Positions 50,055 through 58,532 of a DNA stretch of 64,000 nt are shown here, piece by piece (positions within the stretch are counted from its first letter, which is position 1; the number at the start of each line of letters is the position of its first letter). The translations under genes were made by a program, and so were the position numbers. The stretch is from Arthrobacter sp. UNC362MFTsu5.1. Its GTDB lineage: Bacteria > Actinomycetota > Actinomycetes > Actinomycetales > Micrococcaceae. The notes under the pieces are model-generated. The model was not told where the DNA came from. It saw nothing but the letters and a program-made list of their open reading frames with translations, and searched no databases. The DNA is taken from NCBI RefSeq assembly GCF_000685965.1, contig NZ_JMLE01000014.1:62001-126000 (forward strand), given 5' to 3'.

Positions 50055-51494
50055 CTAGACCTTGACGGTCCCCTTCGGCACGAACAGCGTTTCCGCCTGT
50101 TCCAGGGACATGCCGTTGGTCTCCGGCACCTTGAACATCACAAAGAAGAACGACGCCGCCGCGAACAGCGCGTACAGGGCGTACGTGAGCGGCAGCGAAC
50201 CTGCCGCCATCACGGGGAAGCTCAGCGTGATGGCGAAGTTGGCAATCCACTGGGCAGCCGCGGCAAGGCCCAGGGCGCGGGCGCGGATCCGGGACGGGAA
50301 GATCTCGCCCAGCAGCACCCACACCAGCGGGCCCCAGGAAGCGCCGAAGCTGATCACAAAGACGTTCGCGGCCACCAGGGCAACCGGACCCCAGGCGCCG
50401 GGCAGCGAAATCTCCTCGCCCGAGCCGGTGGCCGAGGCGAAGGCCAGGGCCATGGCGCCCAGCGAAACCGCCATGCCCACCGAACCGGCCAGCAGGATGG
50501 GGCGCCGGCCGATGCGGTCCACCAGTGCGATGGCCACCAGCGTGACCAGGATGTTGGTGACGGACGTGGCCACGGAGATGGTGAGCGAGTCCTTCTCCTG
50601 GAAGCCCACGGCCTTCCACAGCGTGGTGGAGTAGTAGAAGATCACGTTGATGCCGACGAACTGCTGGAGTACGGACAGCGTGATGCCGATCCACACCACG
50701 GCCTGCAGGCCGAACACCTTGCCGCGGAGCGAGCCCTTCTGGCCTGCGAGCTTGTCTTCCTCGATGGCGGACTGGATTTCGCGGATGTGGCGGTCGGTGT
50801 CCTCGGAGGGGGCAATGGTCTGGAACACCTTGCGGGCCTCGTCCTCCTTGCCCTTGAACACCAGGAAGCGCGGGGATTCCGGCAGGGTGTACGCGATCCA
50901 GCCGTACACGACGGCGGGCACGGCGCCGGCGAGGAACATCCACCGCCAGGCGTCGATGCCGAGCCACAGCGGCTGGTCCGCGCCGCCTGCCGTGTTGGCA
51001 AACAGGGCGTCGGAGAGCAGGGCGGCAAAAATACCCGTGGTGATGGCGAGCTGCTGGAGCGAGGCGAGCCGGCCGCGGACGTGCCGGGGCGAGATCTCGG
51101 AAATGTACGCCGGGGCAATGACCGAGGCCAGGCCGATGCCGAGCCCGCCCACCAGGCGCCAGAAGATCAGGTCCCAGACGCCGAACGCGAAGCCGGTGCC
51201 GGCGGCGCTCACCAGGAACAGGACGGCGCCGAGCTTCATGGCGGGAATGCGGCCGTACTTGTCGGCCACCTTGCCTGCCAGGTAGGCGCCGGCGGCGCAG
51301 CCCAGGAGGGCGACGGCCACGGCAAAGCCGGTGACGGCCTCACTGAGGGCGAATTCGCCCTTGATGGCATCTACGGCGCCGTTGACGACGGAGGAATCGA
51401 AGCCGAAGAGGAACCCTCCCACTGCTCCCGCGATTGCGAGGCCGATCACCTTGCGGGGAACGCCAGGGCGGCCTTCAGTGCTGGATGTGGACAT
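50055..51494 (-). CDS. Sugar porter family MFS transporter
   Basis: 479 residues, 12 TMs. FLFGFDSSVVNGAVDAI in TM1, the KVADKYGRIPAMK loop, RLVGGLGIGLASVIAPAYIS, PESPRFLVFKG and VDRIGRRPILL are all sugar porter (xylose/glucose/inositol) signatures. PETNGMSLEQAE at the C-terminus is the family's PETKG-like motif. ATG 51494 has AAGGGAG upstream. Probable H+ symport of a hexose, pentose or inositol. Confidence 0.93.
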   Translation of the reverse strand: MSTSSTEGRPGVPRKVIGLAIAGAVGGFLFGFDSSVVNGAVDAIKGEFALSEAVTGFAVAVALLGCAAGAYLAGKVADKYGRIPAMKLGAVLFLVSAAGTGFAFGVWDLIFWRLVGGLGIGLASVIAPAYISEISPRHVRGRLASLQQLAITTGIFAALLSDALFANTAGGADQPLWLGIDAWRWMFLAGAVPAVVYGWIAYTLPESPRFLVFKGKEDEARKVFQTIAPSEDTDRHIREIQSAIEEDKLAGQKGSLRGKVFGLQAVVWIGITLSVLQQFVGINVIFYYSTTLWKAVGFQEKDSLTISVATSVTNILVTLVAIALVDRIGRRPILLAGSVGMAVSLGAMALAFASATGSGEEISLPGAWGPVALVAANVFVISFGASWGPLVWVLLGEIFPSRIRARALGLAAAAQWIANFAITLSFPVMAAGSLPLTYALYALFAAASFFFVMFKVPETNGMSLEQAETLFVPKGTVKV

Positions 51495-51633
51495 GGATCT
51501 CCCTTGGGCTTTTGACGCGTTGGGTTTTTGGCTGTGCGGACATCGTTGACCACGGAACCGGCCCTGTTGGCCGGCGCACACGCGCTAAACAGTGTGCCAC
51601 TTCACGCTGTGAGGTTCCACTTAGGGAAGGAGG

Positions 51634-51666
51634 GACGACGACGGCGGCGCTCCCGCCGTCGTCGTC
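51634..51666. repeat. Strong hairpin upstream of the sugar porter gene
   Basis: GACGACGACGGCGG (51634-51647) and its 14-bp complement (51653-51666) around a 5-nt loop, in the 319-bp gap between the DHA2 exporter and the sugar porter. It could be a second terminator. The rest of the gap shows the direct repeat GTGCCACTT/GTTCCACTT near 51600 and otherwise nothing clear. Confidence 0.55.
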
Positions 51667-51760
51667 TCCGGCCTGGCTGGGGGCCTCATCCGCGGCGTCA
51701 CGCTGTGCAGGTTTCTACCGGCCGTGGCCGACGGCCGTCCCGGACTTCCGCGGAATCGAA

Positions 51761-51791
51761 ACGGCAGGCAGCCCGAAAGGCTGCCTGCCGT
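51761..51791 (-). terminator. Terminator of the DHA2 exporter gene
   Basis: ACGGCAGGCAGCC, loop CGAAA, perfect 13-bp complement, 22 bp after the exporter stop codon on the minus strand. No strong T-run. Confidence 0.65.
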
Positions 51792-51813
51792 GACGTTCGC
51801 GCGAACGGGTGGC

Positions 51814-53466
51814 CTAGTGCGCCGGTACCGACTCCTTGGAGACGGCCTTCGGGTCCGTCAGCTTCTTGTTCGGCAGGGCGAAGCTGATCAGGAAGGCAAT
51901 ACCGGTGAGCACTGCGGCGGTGAGCATCACGGCGTCGATCGACTGCGCGAAGCCCTCGGTGATGGGGCGGGTGAGCACGGGATTGGCCGTGTGCAGCCAG
52001 CTGGTGTCGTTGAGGGAATCGTTGGTGGCGCCGTTCTGGAAGAACTCGTAGAGCTTGGCGTTGGCTGGGTCGGCGGCCACGGCGGGGTCCTTGAGGACCT
52101 TCAGGTAGTCGGCGTTCTGCATGGCGTCCTTCATGCCCGTGGCGATCTTGTCCGCGGCCAGGCTGAACAGCATGGAGATGAACACTGCGGTGCCCACTGC
52201 GCCGCCCATGGACCGGAAGAACGCGGCCGAGGAGGTGCCCACGCCCATGTCCTTCGCCGGGACGGAGACCTGCATGGCCAGCGTGAGCGGCTGCATGCAG
52301 AAGCCCAGGCCCAGGCCGAAGAACACCGCGATGACGCCCGGAACCCAGAGCCCGGTGTCCACGCCCAGCGAGAAGCCCATCACGACGGCGGCGGCGGTCA
52401 GGACGGCCGTCCCCATGATCGGGAAGATCCGGAAGGTGCCCGACGCCGAGATGGTCCGGCCGGCGGTGATGGAACCGGTGAGGATGCCCACCGTGAAGGT
52501 GATCATCATGAGGCCGGCCTCGGTGGGGGTGAGGCCTTTGACCAGCTGGAGGTACATCGGGAGCATCGCGATGGCGCCGAACATGCCGATGCCGATGATG
52601 AAGTTCAGCAGCGAAGACAGACCGAATGTGAGGTTGCGGAACAGGCGGAGCGGGATCAGGGCGTAGTCGCCGGCGCGCTTCTCAGCCAGCAGGAACGCGA
52701 TGATGCCGACGACGCCCAGCCCGATGCAGAGGAGGGAAGCCGCCGAGGTCCAGCCCCAGCTGCGGCCCTGCTCGGCCACCAGGAGCAGTGGAACGATGGC
52801 CAGCGTAATGGCTGCGGCGCCCCAGTAGTCGATCTTCTGCTTGACGTGCTTGGCGGGCAGATGCAGGTAAAGGAACACGACCGCCAGTGCGGCGAGGCCG
52901 ATGGGCAGGTTGATGAAGAACACCCAGCGCCAGCCGTCGAAGCCCAGGATGGACTCCGAGCCGGCGAACGCGCCGCCCACCACGGGGCCGAGGACGGAGG
53001 AGATGCCGAAGACGGACATGAAGTAGCCCTGGAACTTGGCCCGGTCCTTCAGGGCCACGATGTCCCCGATGATGGTCAGTGCGAGGGCCAGCAGGCCGCC
53101 GGCGCCCATGCCCTGGATGCCGCGGGCGATGGCCAGTTCGGTCATGGAGTGCACGGAGCCCGCATACAGGGAGCCGGCCAGGAAGATCACGATCGCGGCG
53201 AGGTAGAGCGGCCTTCGTCCGAAGATGTCGCTGAGTTTGCCGTACAGCGGGGTGCTCACCGTGGAGGTGATGAGGTACGCGGTGGTGGCCCACGCCTGCA
53301 GGGAGAGCCCGTCGAGGTCGTTGGCGATGGTGTAGATCGACGTGGACACGATGGTCTGGTCCAGCGAGGAAAGGAACATGCCGAGCATGAGACCCACCAT
53401 CACTGTGATGGTCTGACGCTTCGTCAGGACGTCCCCGGCTACGGGCCCGGCGGCGGTTTTGGACAT
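51814..53466 (-). CDS. DHA2-family multidrug MFS transporter (EmrB/QacA type)
   Basis: 550 residues and 14 TMs. LDQTIVSTSIYTIANDL in TM1, GKLSDIFGRRPLYL loop, RGIQGMGAGGLLALAL and GISSVLGPVVGGAFAG (motif C) are DHA2 signatures. It exports lipophilic or cationic drugs with protons. The promoter contains palindromes (53493-53524) but no regulator gene is adjacent, so control comes from elsewhere. Confidence 0.93.
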   Translation of the reverse strand: MSKTAAGPVAGDVLTKRQTITVMVGLMLGMFLSSLDQTIVSTSIYTIANDLDGLSLQAWATTAYLITSTVSTPLYGKLSDIFGRRPLYLAAIVIFLAGSLYAGSVHSMTELAIARGIQGMGAGGLLALALTIIGDIVALKDRAKFQGYFMSVFGISSVLGPVVGGAFAGSESILGFDGWRWVFFINLPIGLAALAVVFLYLHLPAKHVKQKIDYWGAAAITLAIVPLLLVAEQGRSWGWTSAASLLCIGLGVVGIIAFLLAEKRAGDYALIPLRLFRNLTFGLSSLLNFIIGIGMFGAIAMLPMYLQLVKGLTPTEAGLMMITFTVGILTGSITAGRTISASGTFRIFPIMGTAVLTAAAVVMGFSLGVDTGLWVPGVIAVFFGLGLGFCMQPLTLAMQVSVPAKDMGVGTSSAAFFRSMGGAVGTAVFISMLFSLAADKIATGMKDAMQNADYLKVLKDPAVAADPANAKLYEFFQNGATNDSLNDTSWLHTANPVLTRPITEGFAQSIDAVMLTAAVLTGIAFLISFALPNKKLTDPKAVSKESVPAH

Positions 53467-53492
53467 GACTGCTCCATTACAAAGAAAAGGGA

Positions 53493-53524
53493 ATCAAGCT
53501 TGATAGTTGCTTTCAGTAACTATC
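53493..53524. promoter_or_regulatory. Candidate operators of the DHA2 exporter gene
   Basis: ATCAAGCTTGAT (53493-53504) is a perfect palindrome, overlapping GATAGTT-N9-AACTATC (53502-53524). A TAAGAT -10 candidate on the minus strand lies beside them. Confidence 0.5.
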
Positions 53525-53570
53525 TTACTTTGAGATTTGTTCCCCTGCCCCGCCGAAATGAGGAATTAAC

Positions 53571-54071
53571 TTAGCGTTCCACCAGGATTCCGTCCGGATC
53601 GCACCAGATCATGGCGCCGGGGCGCACCGTGACGCCGTCGATCTCCAGCTCCACATCCGTTTCGCCGGCGCCTTCCTTGGCACTCTTGCGCGGATTGCTG
53701 CCCAGCGCCTTGACGCCGAGCGGCAGGTCCGCCAGGACCTCACGGTCCCGGACGGCCCCGTTGATGACGACGCCGGCCCAGCCGTTTGCGACCGCGCTCG
53801 CCGCAATCATGTCCCCCATCAGGGCCGTTCGCAGGGATCCGGCGCCGTCCACCACCAGGACGGCACCCTCGCCGGGGGTTCCCAGGGTGGACTTCACGAG
53901 GGCGTTGTCCTCAAGGCATTGGATGGTGCGCACCGGCCCGCTGAAGTGGGAGAGTCCGCCCAGCGACTGGAACTGGAGCGCGATGGAATCGAGTTCCTCG
54001 CCCCGCTCGTCATAAAGGTCGGCGGTGTTGATGCTGCGGCTCTCGGGGGTGTCTGCGGGGGAAGCGGTCAT
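53571..54071 (-). CDS. RraA-family protein (HMG/CHA aldolase-like)
   Basis: 166 residues. GDMIAASAVANGWAGVVINGAVRD, quoted as LMGDMIAASAVANGW and GVVINGAVRD, carries the Gly and Arg-Asp residues of the RraA/4-hydroxy-4-methyl-2-oxoglutarate aldolase fold. Members either inhibit RNase E or cleave HMG/4-carboxy-4-hydroxy-2-oxoadipate in the protocatechuate 4,5-pathway. Which applies cannot be told. ATG 54071 has GAGGAGG upstream. Divergent from an MFS transporter with a shared palindrome. Confidence 0.9.
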   Translation of the reverse strand: MTASPADTPESRSINTADLYDERGEELDSIALQFQSLGGLSHFSGPVRTIQCLEDNALVKSTLGTPGEGAVLVVDGAGSLRTALMGDMIAASAVANGWAGVVINGAVRDREVLADLPLGVKALGSNPRKSAKEGAGETDVELEIDGVTVRPGAMIWCDPDGILVER

Positions 54072-54095
54072 TGGTCCTCCTCGGAACTGGCTGTG

Positions 54096-54117
54096 GACAA
54101 CCCGCATGCAGGCTGTC
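54096..54117. promoter_or_regulatory. Imperfect palindrome between rraA-like and MFS genes
   Basis: GACA-N14-TGTC with a GCATGC centre; 9 of 11 pairs match over 22 bp. TGATC is repeated at 54134 and 54145 nearby. Regulator unknown. Confidence 0.35.
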
Positions 54118-54170
54118 ATGCCCACGATAGTCTGATCGGACACTGATCATCTGTTCCCGGGGGAGCCGCA

Positions 54171-55472
54171 ATGAGCCTGTCCGATCTGCCGGGGCACGTC
54201 CCGGACCCATCCGCCGCTGCCGCATCCCCGGGGGGACATACGACGGCGGCGCTCGCCGAACCGGAGCGGAAGGTCACCGCGCGGTGGGTGGCGGGGCTGG
54301 TGCTGGTCAATGTCGGGATCAACGCCGCCTTCTTCGGCCCCATCAACGTGTTCATCGGCCAGCAGGCCATCAGCATCGACGCGCCCAGCAAGGAAGCCAT
54401 CCTGTCCCTCGTGACCAGCGCCGGCGCGGCAGTTTCGTTGGTCGCGAATCCGCTCTTCGGGGCGCTGTCCGACCGCACGGTCTCCGGCTTCGGCCGCCGT
54501 GCCCCATGGATCCTGGCGGGGGCCATCCTCGCGACGGCGGCTCTGCTCGCGATGTCCGGGGCCACGACAGTGGCATTGATTGTGCTGTTCTGGTGCCTGG
54601 TCCAGCTCGGAGCCAACGCGGCCTATGCGGCCATTACCGCGGCGGTCCCGGACCGGGTGCCGGTGCCGCAGCGGGCCACCGTGGGCGGCCTGGCGGCCAT
54701 GGGCCAGACAGTGGGCATACTCGTCGGTGCCGTTTTCGGGGCCGTCGTCTCAGGAAACTACATGGTGGGGTACTGGCTGTGCGCCGCAGCGCTCCTGCTG
54801 TCCGTGCTGCCATACCTGTTTCACCGGAATGATCCCGTGTTGCCGCGGTCCGCCCGCCCGCCGTTCCATTGGAAGGTCTTCGCCAGGGGCTTCTGGATCA
54901 GCCCTGCCCGTCATCCTGATTTTGCCTGGGCGTGGCTCACCCGCTTCCTGATGAACGTCGGAAACCAGCTGACCATCGTGTATCTGCTTTTCTTCCTCCG
55001 GGACATCATCGGGTACGAGGAACCGGCGCTGGGCGTGCTGATCCTCACCGGAATCTATGCGGCCATGGTGATGATCACGGCGGTGCTGGCAGGGCCATGG
55101 AGCGACCGCGTGGGCAAACGCAAGCCGTTCGTCATCGGGTCCTCGCTCACCATCGCCATGGCGGCACTGATCATGGCCTTCTTCCCGGTCTGGCCGGGCG
55201 CCCTGGCTGGTGCCGCGGTTCTGGGCATCGGCTTCGGGGCGTACTTGGCGGTGGACTTCGCACTGCTGACCCAGGTGCTCCCGCAAGCGGCGGACCGGGG
55301 CAAGGACATGGGAGTCATCAACGTGGCCGCCTCACTGCCGCAGGTGTTCGCGCCGGCGATCGCCTTCTTCTCCATCCACTACTTTGGCGGGTACGTCACA
55401 TTGTTTTCCGCGGCCGCGGTGATCGGATTGCTGGGCGCCGTGTTCGTAGTGAAGATCAAGGGCGTGGACTGA
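54171..55472 (+). CDS. MFS transporter, glycoside/sucrose-transporter-like
   Basis: 433 residues, 12 TMs. GALSDRTVSGFGRRAPWILAG, quoted as LSDRTVSGFGRRAPWI, is the pattern of GPH/sucrose-type MFS carriers, and the mid-protein loop is long. The C-terminal half repeats the loop as GPWSDRVGKRKPF. ATG with GGGGGAG upstream. Divergent from the RraA-like gene. Substrate unknown; sugar or glycoside uptake is a guess. Confidence 0.85.
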   Translation: MSLSDLPGHVPDPSAAAASPGGHTTAALAEPERKVTARWVAGLVLVNVGINAAFFGPINVFIGQQAISIDAPSKEAILSLVTSAGAAVSLVANPLFGALSDRTVSGFGRRAPWILAGAILATAALLAMSGATTVALIVLFWCLVQLGANAAYAAITAAVPDRVPVPQRATVGGLAAMGQTVGILVGAVFGAVVSGNYMVGYWLCAAALLLSVLPYLFHRNDPVLPRSARPPFHWKVFARGFWISPARHPDFAWAWLTRFLMNVGNQLTIVYLLFFLRDIIGYEEPALGVLILTGIYAAMVMITAVLAGPWSDRVGKRKPFVIGSSLTIAMAALIMAFFPVWPGALAGAAVLGIGFGAYLAVDFALLTQVLPQAADRGKDMGVINVAASLPQVFAPAIAFFSIHYFGGYVTLFSAAAVIGLLGAVFVVKIKGVD

Positions 55473-55537
55473 AAGCGGCCGCGGGGCGCCGCGGCAGAGC
55501 ACACCGTTTTGACTAATGAGCGCCGGGAACGGTGCCG

Positions 55538-55543
55538 TATAGT
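55538..55543 (+). promoter_or_regulatory. Possible -10 box of the TetR gene
   Basis: TATAGT, about 80 nt before ATG 55621. A TTGACT occurs 23 bp upstream, too far to be a standard -35. Confidence 0.3.
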
Positions 55544-55620
55544 GGACTCGAATTGCTGCGGCAGTGCTCTGATGGGGATCGCCTGACCGCTGTACGAAAC
55601 CCACTCCCGGAACGCTGCTG

Positions 55621-56196
55621 ATGCTTGAACTCAATTCAGATCTTCCCCCCATGGCTGCGCCGCCGACCCTGCCCCGACAACAGATCCGCTATGCCCGGAT
55701 CCTGGATGCCGCCGCCGGATTTGCCCGGAAGGGCCTGGACTCCGTCAGCCTCTCCGAGGTCGCGGACAAGGCCAACGTCCCGCTGGGCACCCTGTACCGG
55801 TATTTTCCGTCCCCCACGCACCTGATGCTGGGGCTGTACCGGAAGCAGTTGGGCGAGCTGCAGGTGGGAAGCTGGCCGGAGTCGGACGGAAGCCGCGTGC
55901 ATTCCCTGGCAGGCGTGGTGATGGAGATCTTCCACATGCGGCTGATGCAGCCGGCCGTGGAGCAGTGCCTGAGCAAGGGCGTCTACGCGAAGGACAAGGA
56001 CACCACGGTTCTCCTGCGGGAGATCGACGCCCTGGCCGAGCAGGCGGTGACGGTGGCAAGCGGCGACGCCGCCAAGTCCCGTGTGCTGTTGCTGACGGTC
56101 TCCGGCCTGGTGCAGTCAGTCCGCTGCCGCCGGCTGTCGCTGTTTGAGGCCGAGGAAGACCTGAAGAAAGCCTGCTCGCTGCTGACCCGGTGCTAG
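55621..56196 (+). CDS. TetR-family transcriptional regulator
   Basis: 191 residues. IRYARILDAAAGFARKGLDS and LSEVADKANVPLGTLYRYFP form the TetR HTH; the VPLGTLYRYF recognition helix resembles KstR-like regulators of steroid catabolism, but no such genes are nearby. The upstream 148 bp hold a -10 candidate at 55538. It follows the MFS gene on the same strand and could control it. Target unknown. Confidence 0.88.
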   Translation: MLELNSDLPPMAAPPTLPRQQIRYARILDAAAGFARKGLDSVSLSEVADKANVPLGTLYRYFPSPTHLMLGLYRKQLGELQVGSWPESDGSRVHSLAGVVMEIFHMRLMQPAVEQCLSKGVYAKDKDTTVLLREIDALAEQAVTVASGDAAKSRVLLLTVSGLVQSVRCRRLSLFEAEEDLKKACSLLTRC

Positions 56197-56230
56197 TCCA
56201 TGAGGAGCGCCCGGGGCGCTCCTTCTCCGC

Positions 56231-56281
56231 TAGCCACGCTTCTCCAGTAGCGACGCTTCGCCAGTAGCGACGCGTAACTGG
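56231..56281 (+). repeat. Three tandem 17-bp repeats
   Basis: TAGCCACGCTTCTCCAG, TAGCGACGCTTCGCCAG and TAGCGACGCGTAACTGG run head to tail (56231-56247, 56248-56264, 56265-56281). The last merges with the palindrome at 56277. Confidence 0.65.
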
Positions 56282-56292
56282 TCTAGACCAGT
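56277..56292. promoter_or_regulatory. DasR/NagR-type dre palindrome
   Basis: ACTGGTCTAGACCAGT is a perfect 16-bp palindrome identical in form to the dre consensus bound by the GntR-family regulator DasR of Streptomyces. It lies 280 bp before the malic enzyme start and 80 bp after the TetR gene. Confidence 0.7.
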
Positions 56293-56316
56293 GGCTCGCT
56301 TTTGGAGGCATGTTTC

Positions 56317-56331
56317 TGTGACGTGGATCAC
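56317..56331. promoter_or_regulatory. CRP/GlxR-like site
   Basis: TGTGA-CGTGGA-TCAC matches the CRP-type consensus in 9 of 9 core positions (only the last A is C). It is in the 375-bp region before malic enzyme. Confidence 0.5.
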
Positions 56332-56404
56332 CTCGATGAATGAAAAAACGTTTTATCACGGCCGGTGGTCGGCCCAGTGTCCATTCGGCCGCTGCGCGTC
56401 TGTT

Positions 56405-56410
56405 TACCAT
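56405..56410 (+). promoter_or_regulatory. Possible -10 box of the malic enzyme gene
   Basis: TACCAT in TGTTTACCATTG; would give a leader of about 155 nt. No gene is seen in 56197-56571. Confidence 0.25.
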
Positions 56411-56571
56411 TGCAGGACCGGAGTGGCTAGCAGCCCGTACCTCGCAGGAGCTTCACCGCGGTCCCGCCATCCCTTGGGCCGCACGAGTTCCAGCCAGCCC
56501 ATCTTGAGCCTCCTATGTGCTTGAGCGTCATTTGTGCCGTGCGCCCACGGCTAGCCCCAGGAGACAACGAA

Positions 56572-57795
56572 GTGTCCACTGAAACCATCACTCCCGCTGA
56601 CGGCATTTCCGCCGGTACCGCCTCCGCCGAGCAGCCGACCGTACTGACCGACCAGGAGATCTTCGAATCCCACCAGGGCGGCAAGCTGTCCATCTCCAGC
56701 ACGGTCCCGCTCGCCACCAAGCGCGATCTTTCCATTGCCTACACGCCGGGTGTTGCCCAGGTCAGCCGCGCCATCCACGCCGATCCGGAGCTTGCCAAGA
56801 CCCTCACCTGGGCCCAGCGCCTGGTGGTTGTGGTCAGCGACGGCACCGCCGTGCTGGGCCTCGGCAACATCGGCCCCAGCGCGTCCCTGCCCGTCATGGA
56901 AGGCAAGTCCGCGCTCTTCAAGTCCTTCGGCGACCTGGACTCCATCCCGCTGGTCCTCAACACCACCGATGTGGACGAAATCGTGGAAACGCTGGTCCGC
57001 CTGCGCCCCAGCTTCGGCGCCGTGAACCTTGAGGACATCTCCGCCCCGCGCTGCTTCGAGCTTGAGGAAAAGCTCATCGAAGCCCTGGACTGCCCGGTCA
57101 TGCACGACGACCAGCACGGCACCGCCGTCGTGGTCCTGGCGGCGCTGACCGGCGCTGCCAAGGTGACCGGCCGTGAACTCGAAGGACTCCGCGTCGTGGT
57201 GTCCGGTGCAGGTGCGGCCGGCATCGCCGTCGCCGAAATCCTGCTCACTGCAGGAATCCAGGACGTTGTCCTGCTGGACTCCCGCGGCGTCATCAACAAG
57301 GACCGTGCGGACATTGCGGCCGATCCCGCCAGCAAGAAGGCCCAGATGGCGCAGCGCAGCAACCCGCGCGGGATTACCGGCGGACCGGGCGAGGCCCTGC
57401 TCGGCGCGGACGTGTTCATCGGCGTTTCCTCCTCGCAGCTGGCCGAGGAGCACCTCAAGCTCATGAACCACAGCTCCATCGTGTTCGCGCTGTCCAACCC
57501 GGACCCCGAAGTCCTGCCCGAGGTCGCCTCCCGCTACGCCGCCGTGGTGGCCACCGGACGCAGCGACTTCCCCAACCAGATCAACAACGTGCTGGCCTTC
57601 CCGGGAATCTTCCGGGGCGCGCTGGATGCCGGTGCCCGTCGGATTACTCCCGCCATGAAGCTCGCCGCGGCACGCGCCATCGCTGCGCTGGCCGAGCCTG
57701 AGCTGTCCGCAGACTACATCGTGCCCAGCCCGCTGGATCCGCGCGTCGCACCGGCCGTTTCCGCCGCTGTCGCCGCAGCGGTCGAGGCCGAGTAA
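56572..57795 (+). CDS. NAD(P)-dependent malic enzyme (oxaloacetate-decarboxylating)
   Basis: 407 residues, the short bacterial class without phosphotransacetylase extension. LSIAYTPGVAQVSRAI has the catalytic Tyr; LPVMEGKSALFKSFGDLDSI, PVMHDDQHGTAVVVLAAL (metal site) and VVVSGAGAAGIAVAEIL (nucleotide binding) follow. It converts malate to pyruvate and CO2. GTG 56572 has AGGAG 8 nt upstream. Its upstream region holds a dre-type operator and a CRP-like site. Confidence 0.94.
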   Translation: MSTETITPADGISAGTASAEQPTVLTDQEIFESHQGGKLSISSTVPLATKRDLSIAYTPGVAQVSRAIHADPELAKTLTWAQRLVVVVSDGTAVLGLGNIGPSASLPVMEGKSALFKSFGDLDSIPLVLNTTDVDEIVETLVRLRPSFGAVNLEDISAPRCFELEEKLIEALDCPVMHDDQHGTAVVVLAALTGAAKVTGRELEGLRVVVSGAGAAGIAVAEILLTAGIQDVVLLDSRGVINKDRADIAADPASKKAQMAQRSNPRGITGGPGEALLGADVFIGVSSSQLAEEHLKLMNHSSIVFALSNPDPEVLPEVASRYAAVVATGRSDFPNQINNVLAFPGIFRGALDAGARRITPAMKLAAARAIAALAEPELSADYIVPSPLDPRVAPAVSAAVAAAVEAE

Positions 57796-57822
57796 CCGCG
57801 GAACACGCTCCGCCAGAAAGTT

Positions 57823-57862
57823 CGACGGCGGCGCCTCCCGTGCTGGGGTGGCGCCGCCGTCG
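57823..57862 (+). terminator. Probable terminator of malic enzyme
   Basis: CGACGGCGGCGCC and its 13-bp complement flank a 14-nt loop, 27 bp after the stop. No T-run. Confidence 0.55.
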
Positions 57863-57966
57863 TCGCATCTGACAGCGTCCTGCCCGCCGGGCGCCAGGAA
57901 GGACCCCGCGCAGGTGCCCGCGGGGCCCTGGCGGGCATCCCCGCCGGAACCGTCGCCGGGCAACCC

Positions 57967-57972
57967 TAGACT
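57967..57972 (+). promoter_or_regulatory. -10 box of a probable leaderless promoter
   Basis: TAGACT, then 6 nt, then ATG 57979. Confidence 0.5.
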
Positions 57973-57978
57973 GGGGGC

Positions 57979-58479
57979 ATGAACCCCGAGATCCTCGTGA
58001 CTGTCCTCTGCGGCCTTGCCATCGCGGTGGGCGTAGCCGGCACCGTCATTCCCGTGCTGCCGGGCAGCATCCTCATCGGACTGAGCCTGCTGGCCTGGGC
58101 CATCTGGGGTGGCGCCGGAACGGCCGGCTGGGTGGTCTTCGGCATCGGACTGGTGTTCGTCCTGGCAGGAATGGCGGCCAGTGCCGTCCTGACGGGACGC
58201 AAGCTCAAGGAACACCGCATCCCCAGCCGCAGCGTGGTGGCGGGTCTCGTCTTTGGCGTGGTGGGCATGTTCCTCATCCCGGTGGTGGGCCTCTTTGTCG
58301 GATTCGCCGCCGGTTTGCTGCTCAGTGAATCGCACCGCACCCGCGATTTCCGCACCGCCATGACAACCAGCTGGGCTGCCCTGAAAGCGACCGGGCTGGG
58401 CATGCTGGTGGAGTTCGGCCTGGCCTGCCTGGCGGCGAGCACCTGGGTGATCGGCGTCTGGGTGGCCGCAGCCAGCTAG
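57979..58479 (+). CDS. DUF456 family membrane protein
   Basis: 166 residues, four or five hydrophobic segments with many glycines. VAGTVIPVLPGSILIGLSLL, AGLVFGVVGMFLIPVVGLFV and FAAGLLLSES are characteristic of DUF456. Function unknown. Starts on a leaderless promoter; the next gene is 53 bp downstream with its own -10 box. Confidence 0.9.
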   Translation: MNPEILVTVLCGLAIAVGVAGTVIPVLPGSILIGLSLLAWAIWGGAGTAGWVVFGIGLVFVLAGMAASAVLTGRKLKEHRIPSRSVVAGLVFGVVGMFLIPVVGLFVGFAAGLLLSESHRTRDFRTAMTTSWAALKATGLGMLVEFGLACLAASTWVIGVWVAAAS

Positions 58480-58520
58480 CTGCGCGGAGGCCCTCCCAGC
58501 AGCCGCCAAGCGTGCACCAC

Positions 58521-58526
58521 TAGCAT
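58521..58526 (+). promoter_or_regulatory. -10 box of a probable leaderless promoter
   Basis: TAGCAT, then 6 nt, then ATG 58533. Confidence 0.5.
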
Positions 58527-58532
58527 GGAAGA

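Noticed and set aside
51724..53574. 616-codon open frame opposite the DHA2 exporter
   Set aside because: Low-complexity antisense shadow.
56291..56524. 77-codon frame in the malic enzyme upstream region
   Set aside because: Poor codon pattern, no RBS, Cys/Ser-rich chance product; region looks regulatory.
56551..58509. 652-codon open frame opposite malic enzyme and DUF456
   Set aside because: Spans two real genes on the other strand and matches nothing.
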